From Kordiimonadales bacterium (GTDB lineage Bacteria > Pseudomonadota > Alphaproteobacteria > Sphingomonadales > Kordiimonadaceae): a stretch of DNA of 64,000 nucleotides. The translations under genes and the position numbers were made by a program. The notes beneath the pieces were generated by a model. It saw only the letters and a program-made list of their open reading frames with translations, was not told where the DNA came from and did no database searches. Of this stretch, positions 1 to 10,244 are shown piece after piece. The stretch's first letter is position 1. Each line of letters begins with the position of its first letter. The stretch spans positions 19,096-83,095 of the forward strand of contig NVTU01000041.1 of assembly GCA_002401685.1 (NCBI GenBank), written 5' to 3'.

Positions 1-274
1 TAGGCTGGAACAAAACCTCATAAGTGTTCGAGATTTCCAGTTGTATATTCAACTTTTCTAGGCAGCCACGAATTTCATCATGGTACGTCGCATGCGACCC
101 ATCATTGCTGTCAAAGGCACCACCCGCAAGCGCGTGTTTTGCCAAAAACAGAACCTTCAGACGTTCAAGGTCTTCATCTTTTAAGCGGAGCGGCGCACCA
201 TCTGATAAAAGAACATGATCCAATGATATTCCAGACAAAGTTTTCCCCTTGAAGAGATTGATAGTCGAACCCAT
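1..274 (-). CDS. partial hypothetical protein, runs off left edge (MGSTINLFKGKTLSGISLDHVLLSDGAPLRLKDEDLERLKVLFLAKHALAGG...)
   Basis: Own reverse-strand reading: ATG at 274, open with no stop to position 1; absent from the ORF track because it is truncated. No family recognised. Confidence 0.55.
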   Translation of the reverse strand, partial: MGSTINLFKGKTLSGISLDHVLLSDGAPLRLKDEDLERLKVLFLAKHALAGGAFDSNDGSHATYHDEIRGCLEKLNIQLEISNTYEVLFQP

Positions 275-389
275 TTAAGGCCAACCAAATAATACAGAGC
301 TTTCCTCGCGAAATAATACTTGCGCCCGTTAGTGTCAAGTTTTAGGCATATCACAATGCGGGGAGGATCAGAAGAATAGGATCTAAAAT

Positions 390-1214
390 ATGAGTGCCCG
401 GTCTTTTACTGCCATCGTCTTAGCTGCACAGCGCCACGGTATCGTCAATCCGATCGCTGAAAAGCATCATACCAGTCATAAATGCCTAGTTGAGATCAAC
501 GGCGTTGCTATGCTGGAACGCGTTGTAAAAACCACGCTCGCTGCCAAAAATGTGGGCAGCCTCGCGATCGTGATTGAAGATCCAGAGATTGCGCTCAGCC
601 TACCCGGTATCCGCACGTTGTTTGATCAGGGCAAAATTGAATTTGCGAAAAGCGCCGCAAGTTTAGCAGACAGCATTGTCAGCGCGATCGAACAAATTGG
701 CGAAGACCGCTATCCGTTTTTCTATACAACTGCAGACAACTGCCTTCACAGTTCCGTGATCATTGACCATTTCCTCGACACGGTATCCGCCGATAATGCC
801 GATGCTGCTTTCGGCATGACCCCAGACGAATTGGTTCAACAAACATACCCGGGCACGGGCAAAATTACAGGGCAACATAAATTATGGGACGGGATCTGGA
901 GCAACTGCAACATATATGCGCTGTGCACCCCGCGTTCCAAAACGTCGGCAGAACTATTCCGAAAAGGCGGCCAGCTAGGCAACAAGAAGAAACGTCGGGC
1001 TGTTATCCCTATGTTTGGCATCTATTCGTTCATTCTTTACCGGTTCGGCTGGATTACCTTTGACGGCCTCGCAAAACGGGCGTCCAAAGCACTTGGCATG
1101 AATGTCTCCAGTGTAAGAATGCCGTTCGCTGACGCGCCGATCGATGCGGATGATGAAGTATCCTTCAATTTCATCGAAGACCGCCTCAGAGAAAGAGAAA
1201 ACAAACCCACTTAA
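390..1214 (+). CDS. NTP transferase / nucleotidyltransferase family protein
   Basis: N-terminal 'FTAIVLAAQRHG...HKCLVEINGVAMLERVV' resembles the NTP_transferase/MobA-like fold. Confidence 0.7.
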   Translation: MSARSFTAIVLAAQRHGIVNPIAEKHHTSHKCLVEINGVAMLERVVKTTLAAKNVGSLAIVIEDPEIALSLPGIRTLFDQGKIEFAKSAASLADSIVSAIEQIGEDRYPFFYTTADNCLHSSVIIDHFLDTVSADNADAAFGMTPDELVQQTYPGTGKITGQHKLWDGIWSNCNIYALCTPRSKTSAELFRKGGQLGNKKKRRAVIPMFGIYSFILYRFGWITFDGLAKRASKALGMNVSSVRMPFADAPIDADDEVSFNFIEDRLRERENKPT

Positions 1215-1307
1215 CCAGCTGCCCAAAGTCGTGCGGCGATGCGACCCACTTGTCATCGTCTATTCTTGGCCCTATTCTGAAAAAAAAACACAGAAGGGAC
1301 GGCACCT

Positions 1308-2273
1308 GTGCGCGCAGACAGCACCACCACCTTAAGAACGCTTTATCCGCCTATCGAACCTTATGCTTCTAACTATATCTCTGTTTCAGGGGGGCATGAG
1401 ATTTACGTAGAGCAATCCGGTAATCCCGGCGGTATACCAATATTGTTTGTTCACGGCGGGCCGGGCGGCGGCACCAGTGCCATCCAGCGCCGTTTCTTCA
1501 ACCCGCACAAGTTTAGGATCATACTTTTTGATCAACGCGGGTGCGGGCGCAGTCGGCCCCATGCATCGCTCGACAACAATACGACACCCGACCTTGTCAA
1601 CGATATGGAAGTGATCCGCACGTTCCTGGGTGTTAAAAAATGGATACTGTTTGGTGGCTCTTGGGGCAGCACGTTGTCTTTGCTTTATGCGCAAGCATAC
1701 CCAAAATTCGTTAGTGGCCTAATCCTGCGCGGTATTTTCCTGAACAGAAAACGCGAGATTGATTGGTTCTACAAAGACGGTACTCGGTCTCTATTCCCGG
1801 AAGCATGGGCGCGCTTCGCTAATGCTATTCCTGAAGACGAGCGCGGTGATTTGGTAAAGGCTTATTACAAGCGCCTGACCGACCCTGCCTTTGAGAAAGA
1901 CAGATTACCGTTCGCCAAGGAGTGGAGCTTATGGGAAGGCAGCACTGTTACACTGATCCCAGACCATGCGCAGCGTGCGCACTCTGTTGACCCGGTTTTT
2001 GCCATCGCCTTCGCCCGCATTGAAGCGCACTATTTCATGCACGGCGGTTTCTTAACCCATGACAATCAAATACTCGACGATGCGCATAAGCTTGCTGGCA
2101 TTCCAACGCAAATCATTCAGGGGAGATACGACTGTATTTGCCCACCAACATCTGCGTGGGAGCTTTCGCAGGCTATGCCTTGGGCAAAGCTAAAAATCGT
2201 TCCTGTAGCTGGTCATTCAGCTTTCGAGGCCTCTATCCAACACGAGCTTATCTGCGCGACCGATGCGATTTAA
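1308..2273 (+). CDS. pip: prolyl aminopeptidase (proline iminopeptidase), alpha/beta hydrolase
   Basis: 'LYPPIEPY...VSGGHEIYVEQSGNPGGIPILFVHGGPGGG', 'DQRGCGRSRPHAS', nucleophile elbow 'GGSWGSTL'; GTG start. Confidence 0.9.
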   Translation: MRADSTTTLRTLYPPIEPYASNYISVSGGHEIYVEQSGNPGGIPILFVHGGPGGGTSAIQRRFFNPHKFRIILFDQRGCGRSRPHASLDNNTTPDLVNDMEVIRTFLGVKKWILFGGSWGSTLSLLYAQAYPKFVSGLILRGIFLNRKREIDWFYKDGTRSLFPEAWARFANAIPEDERGDLVKAYYKRLTDPAFEKDRLPFAKEWSLWEGSTVTLIPDHAQRAHSVDPVFAIAFARIEAHYFMHGGFLTHDNQILDDAHKLAGIPTQIIQGRYDCICPPTSAWELSQAMPWAKLKIVPVAGHSAFEASIQHELICATDAI

Positions 2274-2293
2274 GCGCGCTCCTTAGGACCATA

Positions 2294-2758
2294 ATGAAAC
2301 ATTATTTATTGACTGCTATCGCACTTTGCGGCGCGCTTTTCATTACTTCAACTACCTTGGCTCATGACGGCGACACCCATGACCACGGTCTCTTGGTCGA
2401 AGGCGCCTGGGCACCGCACACAGGCAAACGCACCGTTTCCGCAGCTGTATATTTGGTAATTAAAAACAGCGGGAAAGAAGCAGATACATTCATCGGCGTA
2501 GAAACATCTGCTGCTGCGGTAGCGATGTTGCACCAATCAAAAGAAATCGACGGTTTCATGCGGATGGACCATGTGGAAAGCCTTACCATAGAGCCCGGGG
2601 CAACCGCTACATTCGGGCCCGGCGGCTATCACATAATGCTAACGCGCTTAGAAGCGCCGCTTAAACGCGGAGAAATTTTCACGCTTAATCTGGCGTTTGA
2701 AAAAGCCGGCATCGTCCCTGTAATTGTTGAAATTATGGGCATTGGCGGACCAAAATAG
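2294..2758 (+). CDS. copper chaperone PCu(A)C family protein
   Basis: Signal peptide, then 'MLHQSKEIDGFMRMDHVESLTIEPGATATFGPGGYHIMLTRLE' (H...M...HxM copper-binding pattern). ATG at 2294 in the frame of ORF 2138..2758. Confidence 0.88.
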   Translation: MKHYLLTAIALCGALFITSTTLAHDGDTHDHGLLVEGAWAPHTGKRTVSAAVYLVIKNSGKEADTFIGVETSAAAVAMLHQSKEIDGFMRMDHVESLTIEPGATATFGPGGYHIMLTRLEAPLKRGEIFTLNLAFEKAGIVPVIVEIMGIGGPK

Positions 2759-2808
2759 ATCGCCCTGACGCAAAGCCCCCAAACAGACCCACAATCAGTA
2801 GAGACTTG

Positions 2809-3819
2809 TTATCGAACCCAGCCGGAAAGTTCCTGCCTACTGATGGCTTCTATCATCTTCATACTGTCTGATCCGGCATTTAGGCAGGGAATATAATGAA
2901 AATGGGTGCCGCCAGCTGCTAAGAAGGTTTCGCGCAGCTCCATATTAATTTCTTCCAGCGTTTCCAAACAATCTGCACTGAACGCGGGCGCGACAACAGC
3001 AAGCTTTTTCACGCCCTCGGCGCCGAGCTTCTTCACAGCCACATCACTGTAGGGGCCAACCCATTTCGCGGTCCCAACGCGGGACTGGAAACTTGTTTGG
3101 AACCTCTGGTCATCCATACCAAGTGCCGCCCGCAGAAGAATGCTCGTCTGATGGCATTGATCCGGGTAGGGATCTCCGGCCTCGTGATAGGAAAGCGGTA
3201 TTGAATGATAGGACGCCAGGGTCACATCGGGTTGCCAATCCAATTCCGCGACTGACCCTTTAATTTGTGCGACCATCGCCGTGATAAATTCTGGTGCCTG
3301 ATAGTAAGCTCGCACCGTGCGTATGGCAGGTTGCCAGCGCATTTTCTTCAACGCATCAAAGGCACTGTCATAGGCCGTGCCCGTCGACGTCGCGCTATAT
3401 TGCGGATAGAGCGCAAACAGCACAATTTTGTCGCAGCCCTTTTTGTGCAAATCCTCTAGCCCCGCTTCAATGGTCGGGGTGCCGTAGCGAAAAGCCCAAG
3501 CAACCTCCGCCACGCCTTCAAGGGCCTCTGACAATTTATCCGCTTGGGCGCGGGTATGGGTGCGCAACGGCGATTCGCCCAAATCATAGTTCCAGATCTT
3601 AGCATAGGCCTTCGCGGACTTCAGCGGGCGCAGCGTTAATATAGGGCCATACAATATCGGCAACCATGCCAAGCGCGGCATTTCAATCACCCGGCGGTCT
3701 GACAGAAATTCGGCTAAATAACGACGAACAGCTCCGTATGTCGGCGCGTCCGGCGTTCCCAAATTTATAAGAAGAACGCCCGTTTTACCGCCCGAAAATG
3801 TGGTATCTGGCCCTTGCAT
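2809..3819 (-). CDS. hemH: ferrochelatase
   Basis: 'GVLLINLGTPDAPTYGAVRRYLAEFLSDRRVIEMPRLAWLPIL', 'SYHSIPLSYHEAGDPYPDQCHQTS', 'APAFSADCLETLEEI'. Confidence 0.97.
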   Translation of the reverse strand: MQGPDTTFSGGKTGVLLINLGTPDAPTYGAVRRYLAEFLSDRRVIEMPRLAWLPILYGPILTLRPLKSAKAYAKIWNYDLGESPLRTHTRAQADKLSEALEGVAEVAWAFRYGTPTIEAGLEDLHKKGCDKIVLFALYPQYSATSTGTAYDSAFDALKKMRWQPAIRTVRAYYQAPEFITAMVAQIKGSVAELDWQPDVTLASYHSIPLSYHEAGDPYPDQCHQTSILLRAALGMDDQRFQTSFQSRVGTAKWVGPYSDVAVKKLGAEGVKKLAVVAPAFSADCLETLEEINMELRETFLAAGGTHFHYIPCLNAGSDSMKMIEAISRQELSGWVR

Positions 3820-3923
3820 ATTTACCCTTAAGTGCTTTCAAAACATTGCTTTTACAAGTGACCATAAACGCCCGGTCTTCACAAATTGTAAAGAGCTCGT
3901 CGTATATTTTCCTACGTCGCAAT

Positions 3924-5003
3924 CTAATATAAAAGACGCACCAACATTGCGCCGCTTTCTTTCAGCGGGTCGCTGGCTACTGATACCACCCGGCCGTCGC
4001 GGGGGGCAAAATACCGGCGCTTTTCAACACCAAACCGGTCAAGCATAATGGCGAGAAGGTCGCCTTTTTTCACAGCCTCTCTAAGACTGACTTTCATCAA
4101 GGCCGTCCCACCTTCTTCCGCATAAATGTTAGCAAAAGAAGACCCCACATAAGGCGGCAACAATGGTTTTATCACGGTACCCGCCAACATGCCTTCCGCG
4201 ACCATTAGATTTTTAATGCCCATCACGGCGCGGTCAATCAGCGGCTGTTGAAAGCGTTTCGCCCCACCGATTTCAAAGGTTACTGCTGGAATTGATGCCG
4301 TTACAAAACTAGTTTCCAGAGACCCTTCTTGGCCACTGTCCCGTTTTATCATATCAGGCATAAGGGCGGTCGCCATCGCCGCAATCTCTCTGTTTCTGTA
4401 ATCTGCAAATATAAACAACGGGTAATCGGACCCTGTGCTTTGCGTATGAAGGTCGACCGCAATATCGGCATTTCCCTTTAGCAAATTATGCCAAAGATTT
4501 CCTGCATAACGGCTGGCGGCACCGCCTCCAGATAGTGTGCCAGGAAACAGCCGGTTTAAGTCTCGCGGAGACCCGCCGCCTTCACTGCGGAGATAGTAGC
4601 GGCTGTTACCAACAAGCCCGGTTTGATTAAGTCCCGGCACGGCAATGATGGTCCCGCGCAATTTTTCAGGGCCTAGCTCTTTCACCAAAGCATGGATCAC
4701 CGCGATGCCGTTAAGTTCATCGCCGTGAACAGCCGCTGTTAGGAGCATCCGCCGCCCGGCCTCGAGCCCCTTAATAACGACAACAGGCACATATAATGGC
4801 TGACCATCAGACTGGTATCCTGCTAAAAATTTATAGGTATATTTCCCCGTCGGCAATGCATCGGCGTTCAATTGAAGAATAACCTCCGTTTGAACCTGTG
4901 TTTCTTGTGACGTCCGTGCTGTTGCCGTTAAACTGGTACTGAACAGACCAATGCCAATAATTTCGGATAGAAGAAATATTACTACGAATAATCGAGCCAA
5001 CAA
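3924..5003 (-). CDS. succinylglutamate desuccinylase/aspartoacylase family protein (secreted)
   Basis: Signal peptide; zinc motif 'AAVHGDELNGI', 'DLHTQSTGSDYPLF', 'VTFEIGG'. Confidence 0.85.
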   Translation of the reverse strand: MLARLFVVIFLLSEIIGIGLFSTSLTATARTSQETQVQTEVILQLNADALPTGKYTYKFLAGYQSDGQPLYVPVVVIKGLEAGRRMLLTAAVHGDELNGIAVIHALVKELGPEKLRGTIIAVPGLNQTGLVGNSRYYLRSEGGGSPRDLNRLFPGTLSGGGAASRYAGNLWHNLLKGNADIAVDLHTQSTGSDYPLFIFADYRNREIAAMATALMPDMIKRDSGQEGSLETSFVTASIPAVTFEIGGAKRFQQPLIDRAVMGIKNLMVAEGMLAGTVIKPLLPPYVGSSFANIYAEEGGTALMKVSLREAVKKGDLLAIMLDRFGVEKRRYFAPRDGRVVSVASDPLKESGAMLVRLLY

Positions 5004-5188
5004 AGATGTCCCTTATAATTGAACGATAAACGCTAGTTTATAGAATTTTTTGCCCTGGTACAGCCCCTTGGACCAATAAAATACCAATTTATCTTCTCCT
5101 GCTAGATAGCGAAATACAGTAAAACCATTTTCATGTTGCACAGGACCCGGTGCTGGTGCCTAATGGTTTTGGGGATCGGAGGGACCAA

Positions 5189-5827
5189 ATGGGCGCGAAT
5201 TGTTGCCATGACGTAAAGTTTGACGGTGTAGACCCAGTATACAAACGGGTTTTACTTATCGTTATTGCTATTAACGCCATTATGTTTCTGGTTGAAATGC
5301 CAATGGGTTTCATAGGCCAATCCCAAGCCCTTAAAGCCGATGCTCTTGATTTCCTCGGCGACACTTTCACTTATGCACTATCCCTTGCCGTTATTGGCAA
5401 AGCCGCCAGCCTCCGGGCCAAAGCCGCCCTTGTAAAGGGTGTCAGTTTGTTCGCAATGGGCTTATGGGTTTTAGGCAGCACAATTTACAGCGTGTTTTAT
5501 CTGCAGCAACCAACGGCCGTTATTATGGGGTCCGTGGGTTTAGCGGCTCTATTCGCCAATCTTCTAAGTGTAGTGCTTCTCGTAAAATTTAAGGACGGGG
5601 ACGCCAACGTACGGTCCGTTTGGCTGTGCAGCCGCAACGATGCCATCGGCAATGTCATGGTGATGATTGCCGCGTCCGGCGTGTGGATGTCGGGCACGGG
5701 TTGGCCTGATCTGATTGTTGCCGGTATTATGGCAAGCCTGTTCTTATGGGGCGCTGTAACAATTATTCGCCAGGCAATGGGCGAGTTAAATCACAAACAC
5801 CCCCAACAGCATTCGCCAGCCGAATAA
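5189..5827 (+). CDS. cation diffusion facilitator-like transporter
   Basis: 'VDPVYKRVLLIVIAINAIMFLVEMPMGFIGQSQALKADALDFLGDTFTYALSL' is the CDF transmembrane-domain pattern; ATG at 5189 inside ORF 5150..5827. Confidence 0.82.
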   Translation: MGANCCHDVKFDGVDPVYKRVLLIVIAINAIMFLVEMPMGFIGQSQALKADALDFLGDTFTYALSLAVIGKAASLRAKAALVKGVSLFAMGLWVLGSTIYSVFYLQQPTAVIMGSVGLAALFANLLSVVLLVKFKDGDANVRSVWLCSRNDAIGNVMVMIAASGVWMSGTGWPDLIVAGIMASLFLWGAVTIIRQAMGELNHKHPQQHSPAE

Positions 5828-5837
5828 GGAAGACTAT

Positions 5838-7136
5838 TTGTCAGTAGAGCCCAAAGCTATCGTGCCCGAGCAGGGCTTTTTCCTGCAGCGCCGCTTCCTT
5901 CCTCTTTTTGTCACCCAGTTTCTTGGTGCTTTTAACGATAACTTGTTTCGCCAGGCGATCATTATATTGATCACCTTCAAGCTAGCTGAACAAATTGGCA
6001 TGTCGGCCGGTATCCTGAACAATATGGCGATCGGCCTTTTTATTCTGCCGTATTTTCTATTCTCGGCACTCGCAGGCCAACTAGCCGATAAATACGAAAA
6101 AACCGGCCAGATTTTCTGGATCAAAGTTTGGGAAGTTATGTTGATGGTGGTGGGCGCAGTCGCGCTTTACTTAGAGAGCTTGCCAATGTTGATTGCAGTG
6201 CTGTCCGGCCTTGGCTTGCAGTCTACCTTCTTCGGCCCGATAAAATACGGCGTCCTGCCCGACTTAATGAAAGAAAAGGAACTGCTTTCCGCCAACGCTT
6301 TGATCGAAGCTGGTACGTTCATCGCCATCTTATTGGGCACCATTATCGGCGGCTTGCTGATGCGCGAAGAAGGCGGTTGGCAATATGTTGCTGGCCTTAC
6401 TATTGCAGCAGCCATAACCGGTGTGCTCTTTGGCCGCAAAGTCCCAAAAACCGGCCAGGCGGCCCCTGATATACAGGTCAGAAAAAACATTTTTGCCTCC
6501 ACCAGCCGGCAGCTAAAAGTCGCTCTTGGTACCGCCGTCACCCGCAGGTCGATTATCGCCATTAGCTGGATCTGGCTGTACGGATCGCTTTATATCAGCC
6601 AACTGCCGATCATCGCGAAGGACCATTTGAACGGTGATGCCTCTGTTGTGACCCTATTTATGGCATGCTTCTCGGTGGGTATCGGTGTCGGTTCTATGCT
6701 GTGCAGCAAACTGCTAAAGGGCAATGTTTCAGCGCGCTTGGCAAAACCCGCGCTCATCATTCTTATTGCGCTCAGCGGCCTGCTTTATCTGCTGATGCCG
6801 GCTGCCAATCCGCAGGAAGTCCAGCTAACACTTGGCATTTTTCTCAGCGACCCGTTCAATATACTTATTGCGACTATTCTGACAGCAACTGCGATGGCCG
6901 CCGGCGCGATTATTGTGCCTATGTATACAATACTGCAGGAAAAAAGTGCGCGCGGTGAACGATCACAAATGATTGCAGCCAACAACATTATAAACAGTGG
7001 TTTTATGGCCGGGGGCGCAATTGGAGCAGTGGCCCTGTTATCACTTGGCTTTTCAACGGCTGGTATATTGGTGGTTATTGGGCTTGGGAACTTGTTGATA
7101 GTTCCAATTGTAAGCCGCCTGGATAAATCGCTTTGA
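5838..7136 (+). CDS. MFS transporter, LplT-like (lysophospholipid transporter family)
   Basis: 'FLPLFVTQFLGAFNDNLFRQAIIILITFKLAEQ' is typical of LplT / the MFS half of Aas fusions; multiple TM segments. Confidence 0.85.
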   Translation: MSVEPKAIVPEQGFFLQRRFLPLFVTQFLGAFNDNLFRQAIIILITFKLAEQIGMSAGILNNMAIGLFILPYFLFSALAGQLADKYEKTGQIFWIKVWEVMLMVVGAVALYLESLPMLIAVLSGLGLQSTFFGPIKYGVLPDLMKEKELLSANALIEAGTFIAILLGTIIGGLLMREEGGWQYVAGLTIAAAITGVLFGRKVPKTGQAAPDIQVRKNIFASTSRQLKVALGTAVTRRSIIAISWIWLYGSLYISQLPIIAKDHLNGDASVVTLFMACFSVGIGVGSMLCSKLLKGNVSARLAKPALIILIALSGLLYLLMPAANPQEVQLTLGIFLSDPFNILIATILTATAMAAGAIIVPMYTILQEKSARGERSQMIAANNIINSGFMAGGAIGAVALLSLGFSTAGILVVIGLGNLLIVPIVSRLDKSL

Positions 7137-7215
7137 CCGGCGAGGAAAACAGGCCTAGCTACACCTCTGAGTGACAAGGCCTCTTACTTGCAATAAAATC
7201 TTTTAGTATCAGGGC

Positions 7216-7980
7216 TTGAGCCTTCCCCCTTACGCTGCTTATAGTAGCCCCAAGGGAGACTTTGTGAATACAGTTTTCAACAACCGCCGCCACCCAGTGC
7301 GTGAAGTCATTGGTCAGAGCCTACTTTTGGGATCGCTTATCGCTGCCGTTATTTATGGCGGCGGCTGGCACCCTGCGACTGAGTTTTGGACGGTGCTGGT
7401 TAAGGGCAGCGCGATTGGCTTGATGGCTCTATTTGTGCTTGTCGCCATGCAGTCTTTCAATCACTTCGTGCTTTTTCTGGCGCTGAGCGTCTCAGTTTCA
7501 GGCGACGTCTTTCTCGCAATTCAAGGCGAAGCGAGTTTCATGCGAGGACTACTGGCTTTTGCAGCTGCGCATTTCCTATTCATCGTTCTATTTGTTAAAA
7601 ACAGAATGCATATCCAAGACGTTAGCTCCTTGAGGATTAGGCTTGCAGCCCTTTTGTGGGTCGCGGCTGCTATATCGGCTTTTTTCCTGTACCCTGAACT
7701 TGGGGACCTTCTCGTCCCGACAATGGTCTACACGGGTATATTGATCCTTATGGCCACCACCGCGCTCTTTAGTAAGTTTCCGATTAAGCTTTTGGGAGTG
7801 GGCGTGATTTTATTCGTCATTTCTGACGCAACGCTCGGCGCTCAAAAGTTTCTAACAGTGCCCGATTACGCCAATTATATTATCTGGGGATGCTATTATC
7901 TGGCTCAGCTATTGATTACTTTCGCCGTTATACTTACAGATGACCGGCCCACCCACTATGGTGGGTACCGCTTCGACTAA
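7216..7980 (+). CDS. lysoplasmalogenase (YhhN family)
   Basis: '[42 protein letters not shown]', '[17 protein letters not shown]' are YhhN-type motifs; polytopic. Confidence 0.85.
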   Translation: MSLPPYAAYSSPKGDFVNTVFNNRRHPVREVIGQSLLLGSLIAAVIYGGGWHPATEFWTVLVKGSAIGLMALFVLVAMQSFNHFVLFLALSVSVSGDVFLAIQGEASFMRGLLAFAAAHFLFIVLFVKNRMHIQDVSSLRIRLAALLWVAAAISAFFLYPELGDLLVPTMVYTGILILMATTALFSKFPIKLLGVGVILFVISDATLGAQKFLTVPDYANYIIWGCYYLAQLLITFAVILTDDRPTHYGGYRFD

Positions 7981-8030
7981 GCGCCCGGCGCTCGCTCCCC
8001 AAGGCTCAGCCTTCAGAAAGTATAAAGGCC

Positions 8031-8933
8031 ATGATTGTGGTTGATCGCGACAAGAAAAAACTCCAGAAAAAAGCCGCAACACTGATTGAGGCACTGCCGT
8101 ACCTTCGCAAATATGCCGGCGATATTTTTGTTATAAAATACGGCGGCCATGCGATGGGCGAACCGGCCCTTTCCCGCCAATTTGCTGAGGATATGACCCT
8201 ACTTAAGCAAGTAGGCATTCACCCGGTTATTGTCCATGGCGGCGGCCCGCAAATTGGGAAAATGCTGGAACGGCTTTCTATCAAATCTGAGTTTATTGAT
8301 GGCTTGCGCGTTACGTGCAAAGCCACAGTTGAAGTAGCTGAGATGGTGCTCTGCGGTAACATCTGCAAATCCATTGTCGCCGACATACAATTGGCAGGTG
8401 GTCGGGCAATTGGCTTGTCAGGTAAAGATGACGGCATGGTAACCGCCGTTAAAATGGACCGCACCGTACCCGATCCAGATTCCAACATTGAACAAGTCAT
8501 CGATCTTGGTTTTGTCGGCGAACCGAGTGTAGTGGACCCCCGCATGCTCCAACAAACCATTGAAGCCGGGATTATACCTGTAATCTCGCCCATTGCATCG
8601 GGTGCTGACGGTACAACCTATAACATCAACGCCGATACAATGGCGGGTGCAGTTGCGGGTGCCCTGAATGCAAGACGTTTCTTCCTGCTTACTGACGTAC
8701 CTGGCGTTCTGAATAAAGACGGTGAGATGCTGACGGAACTTACAAAAGTCGACATTGACCGATTGATTGCAGACGGCACAATTTCAGGCGGCATGCTGCC
8801 CAAGGTCGCGACATGTTTAAAAGCGGCTGAAAGCGGCGTGAAGGGCTCGGTTATATTAGACGGCAGGGTACTGCACGCAATATTGCTCGAAATTTTCACC
8901 GAAAGTGGTGTTGGAACGCTTATCCGTTCTTAA
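8031..8933 (+). CDS. argB: acetylglutamate kinase
   Basis: '[59 protein letters not shown]'; '[15 protein letters not shown]'. Confidence 0.98.
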   Translation: MIVVDRDKKKLQKKAATLIEALPYLRKYAGDIFVIKYGGHAMGEPALSRQFAEDMTLLKQVGIHPVIVHGGGPQIGKMLERLSIKSEFIDGLRVTCKATVEVAEMVLCGNICKSIVADIQLAGGRAIGLSGKDDGMVTAVKMDRTVPDPDSNIEQVIDLGFVGEPSVVDPRMLQQTIEAGIIPVISPIASGADGTTYNINADTMAGAVAGALNARRFFLLTDVPGVLNKDGEMLTELTKVDIDRLIADGTISGGMLPKVATCLKAAESGVKGSVILDGRVLHAILLEIFTESGVGTLIRS

Positions 8934-8978
8934 CTTATCTACGTTCGGGCCAGCAGGGCTGAAATCGACTTAGCCGAA

Positions 8979-10244
8979 TTACGCCTGATCAAGGAAATAG
9001 CTTAAGTGCCATTCAAGTTCGCTGGCGTCGATCGGGTATTTATTACCGTCCTTCGCGCTCAGCAGCTGTGCCGTTGGCACCAATGCAAATTTGGTCTGCA
9101 GCTCATAAGCGGTGCGCATATTCAGTTCCGCCTTCCAAGCGAGCGACGTAACTGCCCGGCCACTTTTTGAATGAATGATCTGGCGAATAGTCTCTGCCGT
9201 CACATCCGCCATTACCGCCAAGCACTGTACAAGTAACTCACGGCGATTTTCTTCAATCTGCGTTATAACAAACTGGTCGTCCAACACGCCCCGCTGGAAA
9301 AAATCACGCGCCTGCTTGGCGAATTTTGCTTCTGCGCTCGCGCCGATACGCTCACTGGCAAGCCTGTCCCGCACCCGGTCCAGCAGGTCCTCAGCGGGCC
9401 CTTCTTCCAAGCCCGCTTGGTCCATCATGGCAAAAACAAGCGCCGAAGCCACAAAACCAGCAACCCGCTTCATTGCACGGATGGAAAGTACTGGCCGTAA
9501 TGCGACGGGCTTATGCAGCTCTTCGACGCTCTCTGCCTGGGTGATGATTTTGTCGAGCGTATCTTCGCGGATTTGTGCGCTTTTATTGGTGAGCAAAGCC
9601 GCAATCGCAGGGATTTCCAAGCTCGCCGCGATATCATCTGAAACATCTTCAGTTACAGTATCTCTATTGGCAATTGCTTCCAGGGCGGTGCTTGTTGCAC
9701 CGGCTGCAATTATCTCACGCAGGTCATCATCGTTCAGCAGCGGTGAATATTGAAGTATCGGGCCACATACGATGGCCTCCACATCACGCGCCAGCTTATC
9801 AATGATATGCTTTGGTACATTATCAGCAGCCTTGATCTCATCCGCGATAATCGCGCGCACTTTGGGCAGTTGATCTTGTGCCAGCACTTCCAGTGTCTTT
9901 AGGGCCTTATCCCGCAAAGCGGACCGTTCTCCGGCCTCAAGTCCCGGCACCAAACGCCCGATCTTGCGCGCTAACTCTGCCCGCACATTTTCGTCTTCAT
10001 CATCTTTTAATTTTTCGTCGGCCTGGGGCGGTGTAGACGGATTTTTAGCGATCTCTTTGCGCACCGCTGGACTGCTGTCTTCTGCTAGAAAATACAACAC
10101 TTCGGGCCGAGCATCATGGCGTGCGGCAAGCTCCGTCCGCTGGTGGTCAGAGCCCTTCTTAAGAACAAACTGTTCATCTTCAACCGACATATCTTTCGGC
10201 AGGGCTTTTTTGCCGCCCAGTAGCGCTTTTAATTTCTCAAGCAT
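8979..10244 (-). CDS. DUF2336 domain-containing protein
   Basis: HEAT-like repeats ('RPEVLYFLAEDSSPAVRKEIAKNPSTPPQADEKL', 'VRAELARKIGRLVPGLEAGERSALRDKALKTLEVLAQDQLPKVRAIIADEIK') match the DUF2336 pattern. Confidence 0.85.
   Translation of the reverse strand: MLEKLKALLGGKKALPKDMSVEDEQFVLKKGSDHQRTELAARHDARPEVLYFLAEDSSPAVRKEIAKNPSTPPQADEKLKDDEDENVRAELARKIGRLVPGLEAGERSALRDKALKTLEVLAQDQLPKVRAIIADEIKAADNVPKHIIDKLARDVEAIVCGPILQYSPLLNDDDLREIIAAGATSTALEAIANRDTVTEDVSDDIAASLEIPAIAALLTNKSAQIREDTLDKIITQAESVEELHKPVALRPVLSIRAMKRVAGFVASALVFAMMDQAGLEEGPAEDLLDRVRDRLASERIGASAEAKFAKQARDFFQRGVLDDQFVITQIEENRRELLVQCLAVMADVTAETIRQIIHSKSGRAVTSLAWKAELNMRTAYELQTKFALVPTAQLLSAKDGNKYPIDASELEWHLSYFLDQA

Noticed and set aside
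24-218. ORF-track 64-aa plus-strand ORF
   Set aside because: Antisense to the better-supported edge-truncated minus-strand frame; low-complexity composition.
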